A DNA stretch of 64,000 bases, taken from Granulicella pectinivorans (GTDB lineage Bacteria > Acidobacteriota > Terriglobia > Terriglobales > Acidobacteriaceae). Of the stretch, positions 42,379-51,804 are shown piece by piece. Made by a program: the position numbers and the translations under genes. The notes under the pieces were generated by a model. It searched no databases and was not told the origin of the DNA. It saw only the letters and a list, made by a program, of their open reading frames with translations. The stretch covers positions 2,728,001 to 2,792,000 of the forward strand of contig NZ_FOZL01000001.1 in the NCBI RefSeq assembly GCF_900114625.1. Reading direction: 5' to 3'. Numbering within the stretch: position 1 is the first letter of the stretch; each line of letters opens with the position of its first letter.

Positions 42379-43910
42379 GCCAGCAGCCCCTGAATCACGT
42401 TCGCCGGCGTCGTACCCGTCAGCTTCTGGTCCAGCCCCTGGAACTTGTACGTCAGCTTGTTATGGTCAATCCCCATGCAGTGCAGCAGTGTCGCGTTGAA
42501 GTCCCGTACGTGCACCGGATCCTTTACCACGTTGTAGCTGAACTCATCGGTCTCGCCATAGGTGATTCCCGGCCTTACCCCCGCGCCCGCCATCCACGTC
42601 GTGTAGCACCGCGGATGATGATCGCGGCCATAGTTCGTCGCCGAAAGGCCGCCCTGGCTGTACACCGTGCGGCCAAACTCCGCTCCCCAGATGACCAGCG
42701 TATCGTCCAACAGGCCCCGCTGCTTCAGGTCCGTCACCAGCGCATACGCGGGACGGTCCGTCTCCTGGCAAAGCACCGGCAGCAGCCCTACGACGTCAGC
42801 GTGCACATCCCAGCCACGCTTGTAGATCTGCGTAAACCGAACGCCACGCTCGGCCATGCGCCGAGCCATCAGACAGTTGTACGCAAACGTACCCGGCACC
42901 TTTGCATCCTGGCCGTACAGGTCCCACGTCGATTGTGGCTCCTTGCTCAGGTCCGAGAGCTCCGGCACGGAAGCCTGCATCCGGTATGCCATCTCGTACT
43001 GGGCAATGCGCGCGTTTGTCTCCGGATCGCCCAGCTCCTGGTACGCCTGGTGATTCATCTCGCCCACGGCGTCCAGCATCTTGCGCCGTACCTCGGTATT
43101 CACGCCAGCCGGATCGCTCAGGAACAATACCGGATCTCCGGCAGATCGCAATCCCACGCCTGCATGCTCCGACGATAGATACCCACTGCTCCATAGCCGT
43201 GACGACACCGGCTGGTTGTTCTCCTTCGGATTCGTCCTGCTCAGCAGCACCATGAATGCCGGCAGGTTGTCGTTCATGCTTCCCAGGCCATACGAAAGCC
43301 ACGATCCGAGGCACGGCTTGCCTGCATTCATATTGCCCGTATTCAGCAGCATGATCGCGGGTTCATGGTTGATCGCGTCCGTGTTGGTCGACCGGATGAT
43401 CGTCAGGTCGTCGACCATCTTCGCCGTATTGGGCAGCAGATCGCTCACCCAGGCGCCACTCTTGCCATACTGCTTGAAGTCCCAATGCGACGGCGCAATC
43501 GGAAAGCGGGCCTGTCCCGAGGTCATCCCGGTGAGTTGCTGCACACCACGTACCGACTCCGGCAAATCCTTGTCATACATCTGCGCCAGCCCGGGCTTGT
43601 AGTCCAGCAGATCCATCTGGGGTGGCGCCCCCGACATAAACAGGTAGATCGCCCTCTTCGCCTTCGGGGCGAAGTGCGGCAGCTTCAGCGTATCCGCCGC
43701 TGGAATTCCCGCAGCCTGTACGCGCGGGGTCAGCGCGGCATCGCCCATCAGGCTGGCCAGGCCGGCCCAGCCCAGAACCTTGCCGGCTCGGCCCAGGAAA
43801 TGCCGGCGCGTCTGCAGGGCAGCCCACTCCGCCTTCAATCCTTCGGGAATCGGCAGGTCCATCACGGTCGGGCCGTGTTCGGGATCGGTGCACAAGGCAT
43901 GCTGCTTCAT
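42375..43910 (-). CDS. Exported DUF1501 protein (Tat signal)
   Basis: A 511-residue DUF1501 protein of the sulfatase/alkaline-phosphatase fold. The Tat motif T-R-R-H-F-L-G lies at about residues 34-40, unusually far from the N-terminus, as is common in this family. The motif P-K-A-K-R-A-I-Y-L-F-M-S-G opens the domain, and D-T-L-V-I-W-G-A-E-F-G-R-T and R-D-H-H-P-R-C-Y are family hallmarks near 375-420. DUF1501 genes nearly always pair with DUF1549/DUF1553 genes, as here. No reaction is established. The ATG at 43910 has GGAGG at good spacing, and the next gene overlaps. Confidence 0.9.
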   Translation of the reverse strand: MKQHALCTDPEHGPTVMDLPIPEGLKAEWAALQTRRHFLGRAGKVLGWAGLASLMGDAALTPRVQAAGIPAADTLKLPHFAPKAKRAIYLFMSGAPPQMDLLDYKPGLAQMYDKDLPESVRGVQQLTGMTSGQARFPIAPSHWDFKQYGKSGAWVSDLLPNTAKMVDDLTIIRSTNTDAINHEPAIMLLNTGNMNAGKPCLGSWLSYGLGSMNDNLPAFMVLLSRTNPKENNQPVSSRLWSSGYLSSEHAGVGLRSAGDPVLFLSDPAGVNTEVRRKMLDAVGEMNHQAYQELGDPETNARIAQYEMAYRMQASVPELSDLSKEPQSTWDLYGQDAKVPGTFAYNCLMARRMAERGVRFTQIYKRGWDVHADVVGLLPVLCQETDRPAYALVTDLKQRGLLDDTLVIWGAEFGRTVYSQGGLSATNYGRDHHPRCYTTWMAGAGVRPGITYGETDEFSYNVVKDPVHVRDFNATLLHCMGIDHNKLTYKFQGLDQKLTGTTPANVIQGLLA

Positions 43911-43920
43911 CGTCGTCCTC

Positions 43921-46900
43921 CTACTTATTCACCGTCTCGTCCAGGTTCATCATCTCGCTGGCGACCATCGTCCACGCCGCCAGCTCTGGTGCCGGAATGG
44001 CCGGATTCCGCTTCTTCTCGCCCACCGCGACCAGCTTTTGCGCCGCTGCCGGATCGGCCCCGTAGTGCTGCTCCATCTGCGTCAGCGAGGCCGTCAGCAC
44101 ACCCTGCATCTGCGGCGTCGGCGTATGCGAGAGCACAATCTCGCTCATATACCGGATGCGTTCCTCGGGCTTCTTCCCACCCTCTACGATCACCCGCTCC
44201 GCCAGTGCCCGCGAAGCCTCGACCCACTGTACATCGTTCATCGTTACCAGGGCCTGCAGCGGCGTATCCGTCCTCTGCCGTCGTGTACACACCGTGTCGC
44301 GTGGCGGAGCATCGAACGCGTCCATGTCCGGTTCCATCGCCATCCGCTTCCACGTCGTATACATGCTGCGCCGGTAGAGCGCATCTCCATGCTCCTGCAC
44401 ATAGATCGTCGTATCGCTCGTCGGATACCCCACCGTCCAAACGTTGTCCGGCTGATAGGGCTTCACGCTCGGTCCACCGATCTTGTTCACCAGCAGGCCG
44501 CTCGTCTGCAGCGCGATATCCCGCAGCATCTCCGCATCCATGCGGAAGCGCGGCCCATGCGCGAGCAGCAGGTTGCGCGGATCCTTGTTGAGTTGCTCCG
44601 GAGTTGTCTTAGCGCTCTGCCGGTATGCCGCCGACATCACCATCAGCTTATACATGTGCTTCACATTCCAGCCGCTTTCGCGAAACTCCACCGCCAACCA
44701 ATCGAGCAGTGCCGGATGGGTCGGCCTTCCGCCCATGATGCCGAAGTCTTCTGTCGTCTCTACCAGCCCGGTGCCGAAGACTTCGTTCCACATCCGGTTT
44801 ACCGTTACCCGGGCCGTCAGCGGATTGTTCTTGCTCACCGTCCAGTCCGCCAGTGCCAGACGCGTATGAGGAACTCCCGTGGGAAGCTGCGGAAGAAAGT
44901 GTGGGACGTCCGCCTCCACTCTCTGCTTGCGCGCGCTATAGATGCCGCGGTCCAGAATATCCGCGTAGGCCAGCGAGGGCTTGTCCGCGGAGACGATCGT
45001 CAGATCGCCCCCCTCGGAGAGCTTCTCCATCTGTGTATTCAGCTCCGCGACCTTAGCCCCAATCTCCTTCGCGCGGGCGTCCACGCTTGTAAAGTAAAAC
45101 TGGCTGACCGTATGCCTCTGGTCGCCGTTCCATTGCGTCGCAGGTTTGCTGACCACCTCGGCCACGTAGTCTTCATACGGGAGCCTCTTCGCCTCCGCGG
45201 CCGAAAGCCCACGCGCATAGAGCCTTACATCCTGGTACCGCGTATCGCGCGCCGGCTTCTCCTCCGGATACCGATACCCAAGCAACATCGGCACCGGCGT
45301 CTTGATGCTCGACCGCCCCAGCGTGTCCGAAACAACCCTGGTCGGTACGGCCACCCCGTCGATATAGATCCTGATTCCTGCGGCCTTGCCCGAGCCGTCG
45401 TACGTAAAAAAGATGTGCTGCCAGTCTCCGTGTGTCACCACCTCTTTCGTCGTCGAGACCTTCAGCAGCTTACCCACCAGCGGCTGTGGGGGAGGAGGTG
45501 GTGTCTTCGGCTTGGAAGCAGGTATCAGCTTCGGCTTCGGAGCCTGGCCGGGCTTTGGCTTCGAAGGCTTATCCTGCTGCACATCCATCTTGCCCGTAGC
45601 CTCGCTTACCAGGTCGACGCTGATGAAACCCTTGTCCGCGACCAGATCCCAACCCCTGCTCTTGTTGGTGGTATCCATCTTCGAGAGCAGCGTGCCGGTC
45701 AGCCTCCACGATGAGAGATTGGGCGAGGACCGCACCATCATCCATCCGCCCGTCGAGAACGGCTGGTTCCACTCGAAGTCACCCGCTTGACCCAGCGCAA
45801 TATGCGTCGTCGTGTCCGTGCGAAAATCCGGCCAGAACCACGTCGTCTCTCCCCATTGCGGCTTGCCCATGCCGATCGGATAGCTCGCCGGATTCGCCCC
45901 GGGAGCGCTATTCGCCAGCGTCTCGCCCCCGCCCTCGTCCAGCCGTAACCGAACCTGCAACCCGGCATTCGACACCGGCACCGGCAGGTCGTGCGACGAC
46001 TTCAACCACCGATCGACCGCCTCGCGATCCTTCGCACGGAGTCCATTCAATTCGCTCAGCAGCGCGGACCTCTGCTTGAGCGCACGGTTGTACGCCGCCA
46101 GATTCTGCTGCCTGGGAATCCGCAGGACCGGAGCCCAGTCCGGCTGATCCAGATTGAACGGCTCCTCGTTCATGTTGTTGAAGAAGGCGCTCAACTGGTA
46201 GAAGTCCTTCTGCGTCGTCGGATCGTACTTATGGTCGTGACACACCGCGCATCCGACGGTCAGCCCCATGAAAGCCGCACCGTATGCCTCGGCACGCTCT
46301 CGCGCAATGTTGAATCGCAGCTCTTCGGGGATTGTGCCGCCCTCGTTGCTGCTCACTCCCGACCGCACATATCCGCTCCCAATGATCGAATCGATCGATT
46401 GCGCCGGGAGCATGTCGCCTGCGATCTGCTCGCGTGCAAACTGGTCGAACGGCTTGTTCTCATTGAAGGACCGAATCAGATAATCCCGGTAGGGCCACGC
46501 ATGACGGCTGTTGTCGTAGTGCAGACCATAGGTGTCGGCGTAGCGCGCATAGTCGAGCCAGTACCGGGTCCTCTGCTCTCCGTACGCCGGACTCGCCAGA
46601 AGCCTGTCGACCACACGCTCATACGCCTGCGGAGAACCGTCCCGCAGAAAAGCATCCACCTCCTGCGGCGTAGGGAGAAGCCCCGTCAGATCCAGCGTCA
46701 CCCTCCGGATCAGGGTAGCCTTATCCGCTTCAGGCGAAGGCCGCAGACCCTCTTTGGTAAGCTTCGCCAAAATGAATCCATCGATTGCCGTACCAGCTTC
46801 TGGCACCACGGGCCGAGCAGGCTCCTCAAACGCCCAATGCGGACGATAGTGTGCGCCCTCCTTCACCCACTCTTTCAGGATTGCGATCTCCTCCGGCTTC

Positions 46901-47262
46901 ATGGGTTTGGCCTCTCCCTCGGGCGACTGCGGCATCAGATGATGCGCATCCGTCGACTCGATTCGCCTGATCAGTTCGCTCTGCTCAGGATGCCCGGGAA
47001 CGATCGCATCCGGCTTTCCCGGTCTCTTGCGAAAGGCCGACTCTTCCAGATCGAGCCTCAGCCCTGCCTTCCGCGCTGCCGGGTCCGGCCCATGGCAACT
47101 GAAGCAGTTGCTCGCCAGCACCGGCTGCACATCCTGGTTGAAGTCCAGCGCCTGCGTCCGCGCCACCGTCTTCGCACGACAGCCCGTCATCAGCACGCAC
47201 ACCACCACGCACCCCAAGGCGCGCATGGAGAACAGAACGGGCTTTCGATCGGAAGGTTTCAC
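43921..47262 (-). CDS. PSD1/DUF1549-LamG-DUF1553 cytochrome lipoprotein
   Basis: A 1113-residue Planctomycete-type cytochrome. A lipobox ending L-M-T-G-C (about residue 28) follows a basic start. A PSC1-type cytochrome domain with C-F-S-C-H is next (about 40-135), then DUF1549 (about 160-370, with a second C-A-V-C-H), a LamG/concanavalin-like domain interrupted by a Lys/Pro-rich linker (about 430-700), and DUF1553 (about 790-1090). Such proteins are abundant in Planctomycetes and some Acidobacteriota and are suspected in polysaccharide or glycoside oxidation. The first gene of the four-gene operon. The start may be the GTG at 47262 or the ATG at 47226; neither has a clear ribosome site. Confidence 0.9.
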   Translation of the reverse strand: MKPSDRKPVLFSMRALGCVVVCVLMTGCRAKTVARTQALDFNQDVQPVLASNCFSCHGPDPAARKAGLRLDLEESAFRKRPGKPDAIVPGHPEQSELIRRIESTDAHHLMPQSPEGEAKPMKPEEIAILKEWVKEGAHYRPHWAFEEPARPVVPEAGTAIDGFILAKLTKEGLRPSPEADKATLIRRVTLDLTGLLPTPQEVDAFLRDGSPQAYERVVDRLLASPAYGEQRTRYWLDYARYADTYGLHYDNSRHAWPYRDYLIRSFNENKPFDQFAREQIAGDMLPAQSIDSIIGSGYVRSGVSSNEGGTIPEELRFNIARERAEAYGAAFMGLTVGCAVCHDHKYDPTTQKDFYQLSAFFNNMNEEPFNLDQPDWAPVLRIPRQQNLAAYNRALKQRSALLSELNGLRAKDREAVDRWLKSSHDLPVPVSNAGLQVRLRLDEGGGETLANSAPGANPASYPIGMGKPQWGETTWFWPDFRTDTTTHIALGQAGDFEWNQPFSTGGWMMVRSSPNLSSWRLTGTLLSKMDTTNKSRGWDLVADKGFISVDLVSEATGKMDVQQDKPSKPKPGQAPKPKLIPASKPKTPPPPPQPLVGKLLKVSTTKEVVTHGDWQHIFFTYDGSGKAAGIRIYIDGVAVPTRVVSDTLGRSSIKTPVPMLLGYRYPEEKPARDTRYQDVRLYARGLSAAEAKRLPYEDYVAEVVSKPATQWNGDQRHTVSQFYFTSVDARAKEIGAKVAELNTQMEKLSEGGDLTIVSADKPSLAYADILDRGIYSARKQRVEADVPHFLPQLPTGVPHTRLALADWTVSKNNPLTARVTVNRMWNEVFGTGLVETTEDFGIMGGRPTHPALLDWLAVEFRESGWNVKHMYKLMVMSAAYRQSAKTTPEQLNKDPRNLLLAHGPRFRMDAEMLRDIALQTSGLLVNKIGGPSVKPYQPDNVWTVGYPTSDTTIYVQEHGDALYRRSMYTTWKRMAMEPDMDAFDAPPRDTVCTRRQRTDTPLQALVTMNDVQWVEASRALAERVIVEGGKKPEERIRYMSEIVLSHTPTPQMQGVLTASLTQMEQHYGADPAAAQKLVAVGEKKRNPAIPAPELAAWTMVASEMMNLDETVNK

Positions 47263-47441
47263 GCGCGGGATACTCTGCCTTTTTGAAAATCAACTTTGGC
47301 CTGTCAAAAACGGCTCCGTCAAACGGCACAGTCATCCTCTTCTCTCCAGGATGGAATCGTCAACCCTTTTTCGTGCAGGATCGACTGGGCACTCCACAAG
47401 CGTAGCCTCATCGCGCTACACTTCTCCCGCAAACGAAAACG

Positions 47442-48806
47442 ATGCAACACGGCTCGCTCCGCGCAGTCGTCGAAAGGGAAACGCCCAGCGTGATCACGAC
47501 GAGCCAGCGCCCCGCCGCCCCCGCAGTTCTCAAGGCAGACCTTTTCCGCCGCTGGTTTTTTATCCTCCCCGCCGTCTTCGTCACCTACTCGCTCGCCTAT
47601 CTCGACCGTGCCAACTATGGCTTCGGCGTCGCCGCCGGCATGGCCTCTACTCTGGGCATTACCGGCCAGCAGACCTCCATGCTCTCGAGTGTCTTCTTCC
47701 TTGGATACTTCGCCTTCCAGCTCCCCGGCGCAACGCTGGCCAAAAAGTTCGGCGTCACCCGCCTCGTTTTCTTCCTTCTGGTCGCCTGGGGAAGCTTCGC
47801 CGCGCTCTCCGGCGTCATCACCTCGTATCCTCTTCTCCTCGCGGACCGATTCCTGCTCGGCACCGCCGAAAGCCTTATCTTTCCGGCGATGCTCGTGCTG
47901 CTCAATAGCTGGTTTACACGCTCCGAGCGCGGCAGGTCGAACGCCCTCCTTATCCTGGGCAACCCCCTTACCGTGCTCTGGATGTCCGTGATTACCGGTT
48001 ACCTCATCCAGGCTGTCGGCTGGCAGAAGACCTTCATCTTCGAAGGCATCCCGTCCATCGTCTGGGCCTTCGTGTGGATCTTGGTCGTTCGCGACAAGCC
48101 CTCGAAGACCTGGTGGCTGAAGCCCGAGGCCGGAGCCGCCCTCGAACAAACCCTCACCGAAGAGCAGTTGGCCGTAGCACCAGTCGGAGCCGTCCGTCAG
48201 GCTCTCCTTCGTCCCGATGTCCTCCTTCTTGCCGTCCAGTACTTCGCCTGGAGCGTCGGCGTCTATGGCTTCGTCCTTTGGCTGCCGACCATCGTCCGGC
48301 AGGGAAGCGCCCTTGCCATGGGACGCACCGGTCTCCTCTCCGCCATCCCCTACCTGGCTGCTGTCCTGAGCATGCTCCTTGCCTCCTACCTCTCCGACCG
48401 CACCCAGCGCCGTGAATCCCTGGTTTGGCCGTTCCTGCTTGTCGCCGGCCTCGCCCTGCTTGGATCCTTCCTCACGGCGGAGCGCAGCGTTCTTGCCGCC
48501 TTTCTCTTCCTTATCCTCGGAGGCGCCGCCATGTACGCCCCGTATGGACCCTTCTTCGCGATCATCCCCGAACGCCTCCCCCGCAACGTCACGCCCGCGG
48601 TCCTCGCCCTCATCAACAGCGCCGGAGCTCTCGGCGGTTTTCTCGGCAGCTACTTCGTCGGTGCACTGCAGGCCGCGACCGGAAACCCGAAGGCCGGCTT
48701 TCTGCTCATGTCCCTGTCCCTCATTGTCTCGGCGGTGCTGCTGCTCTTTCTGCCCAAGGCTGCGCCATTGACGCCACCCCCTCTCACGCTGGAGAGTGGT
48801 GCATGA
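47442..48806 (+). CDS. MFS transporter, ACS family, probable pentonate/aldonate permease
   Basis: A 454-residue protein with twelve membrane segments, related to the ACS family (phthalate, glucarate and hexuronate permeases), with Y-L-D-R-A-N-Y-G-F-G at about residue 54 and G-T-A-E-S-L-I-F-P-A near 145. The operon partners point to an aldonate such as xylonate or arabonate as substrate. The ATG at 47442 begins a poorly conserved tail and has no clear ribosome site; the GTG at 47490, preceded by AAAGGGA, is a credible alternative. Its stop overlaps the next start as ATGA, so transporter and enzyme are translationally coupled. Confidence 0.88.
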   Translation: MQHGSLRAVVERETPSVITTSQRPAAPAVLKADLFRRWFFILPAVFVTYSLAYLDRANYGFGVAAGMASTLGITGQQTSMLSSVFFLGYFAFQLPGATLAKKFGVTRLVFFLLVAWGSFAALSGVITSYPLLLADRFLLGTAESLIFPAMLVLLNSWFTRSERGRSNALLILGNPLTVLWMSVITGYLIQAVGWQKTFIFEGIPSIVWAFVWILVVRDKPSKTWWLKPEAGAALEQTLTEEQLAVAPVGAVRQALLRPDVLLLAVQYFAWSVGVYGFVLWLPTIVRQGSALAMGRTGLLSAIPYLAAVLSMLLASYLSDRTQRRESLVWPFLLVAGLALLGSFLTAERSVLAAFLFLILGGAAMYAPYGPFFAIIPERLPRNVTPAVLALINSAGALGGFLGSYFVGALQAATGNPKAGFLLMSLSLIVSAVLLLFLPKAAPLTPPPLTLESGA

Positions 48807-50800
48807 TGCCCGATATTCCAGCAAGCCGCATTCTCGACACCGACCCCAAGCTCTTCGCCGAGGCGAAGACTCACGCGCCCGGCCCCGAGGGCGCGCTGCC
48901 CATCACGCCCGAGATGCTCCTGACACAGCCCTCCGGCAATCTGTTCGGACTGTCCCAGAGCGCAGGCATGGGCTGGGATGTCACCCGCCTCCTCGACCCT
49001 GAGTTCCTCATCCTCTCCACCCACGGAGGCCTCCGCGCCGCCGACGGCACCGCCATCGCCCTCGGCTTTCACACCGGTCACTGGGAGGTTGGACTTCTCG
49101 TCGGCGAAGCGGCTCGAGAGTTGAGGAACCTCCGCGCCATCCCCTATGCCGGAGCCGTCACCGACCCCTGCGACGGTCGCACCCAGGGCACCGCCGGCAT
49201 GCTCGACTCTCTGCCCTATCGTAATGACGCCGCGATGGTCCTGCGCCGCCTCATGCGGTCGTTACCCACGCGCCGTGGCGTCCTGGGAGTCGCCACCTGC
49301 GACAAGGGGCTCCCCGCCATGATGATGGCACTCGCCTCCTCCGGCCCGTTACCCAGCATCCTCATCCCGGGCGGCGTCACGCTCTTGCCCGAGCAGGGCG
49401 AAGATGCCGGCGGCGTTCAGACCATCGGGGCACGCTACGCCCAGCAGCAGATTACCCTCAAATACGCCGCAGAGATGGGATGCCGCGCCTGTGCCACACC
49501 TGGAGGAGGCTGCCAGTTCCTCGGCACCGCCGCTACCTCGCAGGTCGTCGCCGAAGCTCTTGGCCTTTCTCTCCCTCACGCCGCTCTCTCGCCTTCGGGC
49601 CAGGCCATCTGGCTCGACGCCGCTGCCCGCTCCGCTCGCGCGATCCTGCACATGGCTCAGCGGAACATCGGTACCCGCGACATTCTCACGGATGCCGCCA
49701 TCCGCAACGCGATGGTGCTCCACGCAGCCTTTGGCGGATCGACGAATCTGCTGTTGCATGTGCCCGCGATCGCCCACGCCGCCGGCCTCCGCCGGCCGGT
49801 CGCTGCAGACTGGTCTGCCGTCAACCGCGAGGTCCCACGCCTCGTTGACGCACTCCCCAACGGCCCCGGAAACTTCGCCACCGTACAGGTCTTCCTCGCC
49901 GGAGCCGTCCCCGAGGTCATGCTGCATCTCCGCCGCGCCGGTCTCCTCGATACTTCCGTCCTCACTGTCTCCGGCCAGACCCTGGATGAGAACCTCAACT
50001 GGTGGGAGCAAAGCGAGCGGCGGGCTCTCCTGCGCACACGCTTGACAGCTCTCGACGGCATCGATCCCGACGACGTCATCCTCTCCCCCGACCGGGCCCG
50101 CCAGCGCGGCCTCACCTCCACCGTCTGCTTCCCGGTCGGCAACCTCGCGCCCGACGGCTGCGTCATCAAGAGCACCTCCATCGATCCCACCCTCATCGGC
50201 GCCGACAGCACCTACCGCCACACCGGCCCCGCGCGCGTCTTCCTCACCGAATCCGCAGCCATCGACGCCATCAAGCAAGGCGCGGTCGGCCAAGGAGATG
50301 TCATCGTCCTCATCTGCGGAGGCCCCGCCGGAGCTGGCATGCAGGAGATCTACCAAATCACCTCTGCCCTCAAGAGCCTGCCCTTTTGCAAGCACGTGGC
50401 CGTCCTCACCGACGCTCGTTTCAGCGGGGTCTCCACCGGAGCCTGCATCGGACATATCTCTCCCGAGGCACTCGCTGGAGGCCCCATCGGCCGCATCCTC
50501 GAAGGCGACACCATCGAGATCGTCATCAACCGCAGCCAGCTTCACGGTACGGTGAACCTCATCGGGGAGGGTGACGAGCGATTCTCCCCGGAGGACGGCA
50601 TCCAACGCCTTGCCTCGCGCGCGCCCCGGCCCGATCTCGCCCCGCACCCCGATCTTCCCGCCGACACCCGCCTCTGGGCCGCCCTCGTGCAGGCCAGTGG
50701 AGGCGTCTGGGGGGGATGCGTTTACGACACCGACACCATCGTCGCTCAGCTTCAGCGCGGCGCACTCTCAACCTCGACCTACGGAGACACCAACGCATGA
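48803..50800 (+). CDS. yjhG: YjhG/YagF-type pentonate dehydratase (IlvD/Edd family)
   Basis: A 665-residue iron-sulfur dehydratase, close to the 655-residue YjhG/YagF D-xylonate dehydratases and longer than IlvD. The three cluster cysteines are visible in D-P-C-D-G-R-T-Q-G-T (about 123), A-T-C-D-K-G (about 165) and G-G-G-C-Q-F (about 230), and F-S-G-V-S-T-G lies near 535. It converts D-xylonate (or L-arabonate) to the 2-keto-3-deoxy acid. The transporter before it and the FAH-fold dehydratase after it overlap it by 4 bases each, forming a Weimberg-type module. Two adjacent ATGs (48803, 48806) are possible starts; GGAGAG precedes both. Confidence 0.9.
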   Translation: MMPDIPASRILDTDPKLFAEAKTHAPGPEGALPITPEMLLTQPSGNLFGLSQSAGMGWDVTRLLDPEFLILSTHGGLRAADGTAIALGFHTGHWEVGLLVGEAARELRNLRAIPYAGAVTDPCDGRTQGTAGMLDSLPYRNDAAMVLRRLMRSLPTRRGVLGVATCDKGLPAMMMALASSGPLPSILIPGGVTLLPEQGEDAGGVQTIGARYAQQQITLKYAAEMGCRACATPGGGCQFLGTAATSQVVAEALGLSLPHAALSPSGQAIWLDAAARSARAILHMAQRNIGTRDILTDAAIRNAMVLHAAFGGSTNLLLHVPAIAHAAGLRRPVAADWSAVNREVPRLVDALPNGPGNFATVQVFLAGAVPEVMLHLRRAGLLDTSVLTVSGQTLDENLNWWEQSERRALLRTRLTALDGIDPDDVILSPDRARQRGLTSTVCFPVGNLAPDGCVIKSTSIDPTLIGADSTYRHTGPARVFLTESAAIDAIKQGAVGQGDVIVLICGGPAGAGMQEIYQITSALKSLPFCKHVAVLTDARFSGVSTGACIGHISPEALAGGPIGRILEGDTIEIVINRSQLHGTVNLIGEGDERFSPEDGIQRLASRAPRPDLAPHPDLPADTRLWAALVQASGGVWGGCVYDTDTIVAQLQRGALSTSTYGDTNA

Positions 50801-51621
50801 AACTCTATCGCACCATTCAGGGCATCGTCGTCGAAGAGAACGCCAACTTTTACCGCGTCGATACGCAGGACTGGAATAGCCTCCTCCGCGACCCGCACCT
50901 CTATGACATCGCGCACAGCAGCATCCGCGAGTCCAACCTTGTCGCCTTCCACCCCGCCTCCGTCTGCGCCCCTATCCACGACCAGCAGGTCTGGGCCGCC
51001 GGTGTTACCTACTACCGCAGCCGCTCCGCACGCATCGAGGAATCGAAAGACGCTGGCGGAGGCACCTTCTACGACCGCGTCTACTCCGCCGTCCGTCCGG
51101 AGCTCTTCTTCAAATCCACCGGACGCCGCGTCATCGGTCCCAACGGTCCCGTCCGCATCCGCAAAGACGCCACCTGGTCCGTGCCCGAGCCTGAGCTCAC
51201 CCTCTTTGTCGCCCCCACCGGACACATTGCGGGCTACACGATCGGCAACGACATGAGCTCCCGCGACATTGAGGGCGAGAACCCCCTCTATCTGCCGCAG
51301 GCCAAGATGTACGACGGAGCCTGCGCGATTGGTCCTTGCATCCTCCTCGCCTCCGAGCCGATTCCCACTACCACAACGATCGGAATCGTCATCGAGCGCA
51401 ACCACGCCGAGGTCTTCGCCGGCACCACCACGTTAGCCGAGCTCAAGCGCGATCCCAAAGAACTGGTTGAATTCCTCTTCCGCGAGACGGCCTTCCCCAA
51501 TGGCGTCTTTCTCATGACCGGCACCGGCATCGTCCCCGAGGACAACTTCACCCTGGCTCACGGCGACCACATTCGCATCACCATTGAGGGCATCGGCACC
51601 CTCGAAAACACCGTAGCCTAG
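50797..51621 (+). CDS. FAH-fold 2-keto-3-deoxy-pentonate dehydratase
   Basis: A 274-residue fumarylacetoacetate-hydrolase-fold enzyme of the type that dehydrates 2-keto-3-deoxy-D-arabinonate/xylonate to alpha-ketoglutarate semialdehyde. Metal-binding acids are seen in P-E-P-E-L-T-L-F (about 128-135) and in G-N-D-M-S-S-R-D-I-E (about 150-160). The W-A-A-G-V-T-Y-Y-R-S segment near residue 67 is typical of the KdaD group. The ATG overlaps the dehydratase stop. The last enzyme of the pathway, a semialdehyde dehydrogenase, is not in this window. Confidence 0.85.
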   Translation: MKLYRTIQGIVVEENANFYRVDTQDWNSLLRDPHLYDIAHSSIRESNLVAFHPASVCAPIHDQQVWAAGVTYYRSRSARIEESKDAGGGTFYDRVYSAVRPELFFKSTGRRVIGPNGPVRIRKDATWSVPEPELTLFVAPTGHIAGYTIGNDMSSRDIEGENPLYLPQAKMYDGACAIGPCILLASEPIPTTTTIGIVIERNHAEVFAGTTTLAELKRDPKELVEFLFRETAFPNGVFLMTGTGIVPEDNFTLAHGDHIRITIEGIGTLENTVA

Positions 51622-51636
51622 CCCGCCGCCAATCCA

Positions 51637-51667
51637 GGTGCCCCACATCTCGATTCTGAGATGTGGG
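51637..51667. repeat. Intergenic hairpin repeat, copy 1
   Basis: GGTGCCCCACATCTCG begins a 31-base unit whose arms CCCACATCTC and GAGATGTGGG pair perfectly. A second copy lies at 63465-63496. Two copies in 64 kb, both just after a gene end, suggest a genome-wide interspersed element. Confidence 0.6.
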
Positions 51668-51804
51668 CTGCTGCCCATGAACCCTTCCCGAACCCAGGTC
51701 ATCGAATAGCCAGGCCCATGGCCTAGCTATAATCGGAAGATGTGCCCCAACACCCGGATCATTCTCAAAACTACCCTCCGGTGCGGTGCCACATGCAGGA
51801 ATCG

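Noticed and set aside
47319..48824. 501-codon open frame on the minus strand opposite the MFS gene
   Set aside because: Glu/Gly-rich antisense shadow; the plus strand encodes a clear twelve-helix transporter.
51622..51804. Possible cobalamin riboswitch before the split metH genes
   Set aside because: No B12-box-like sequence; the interval holds only the hairpin repeat and a short leader.
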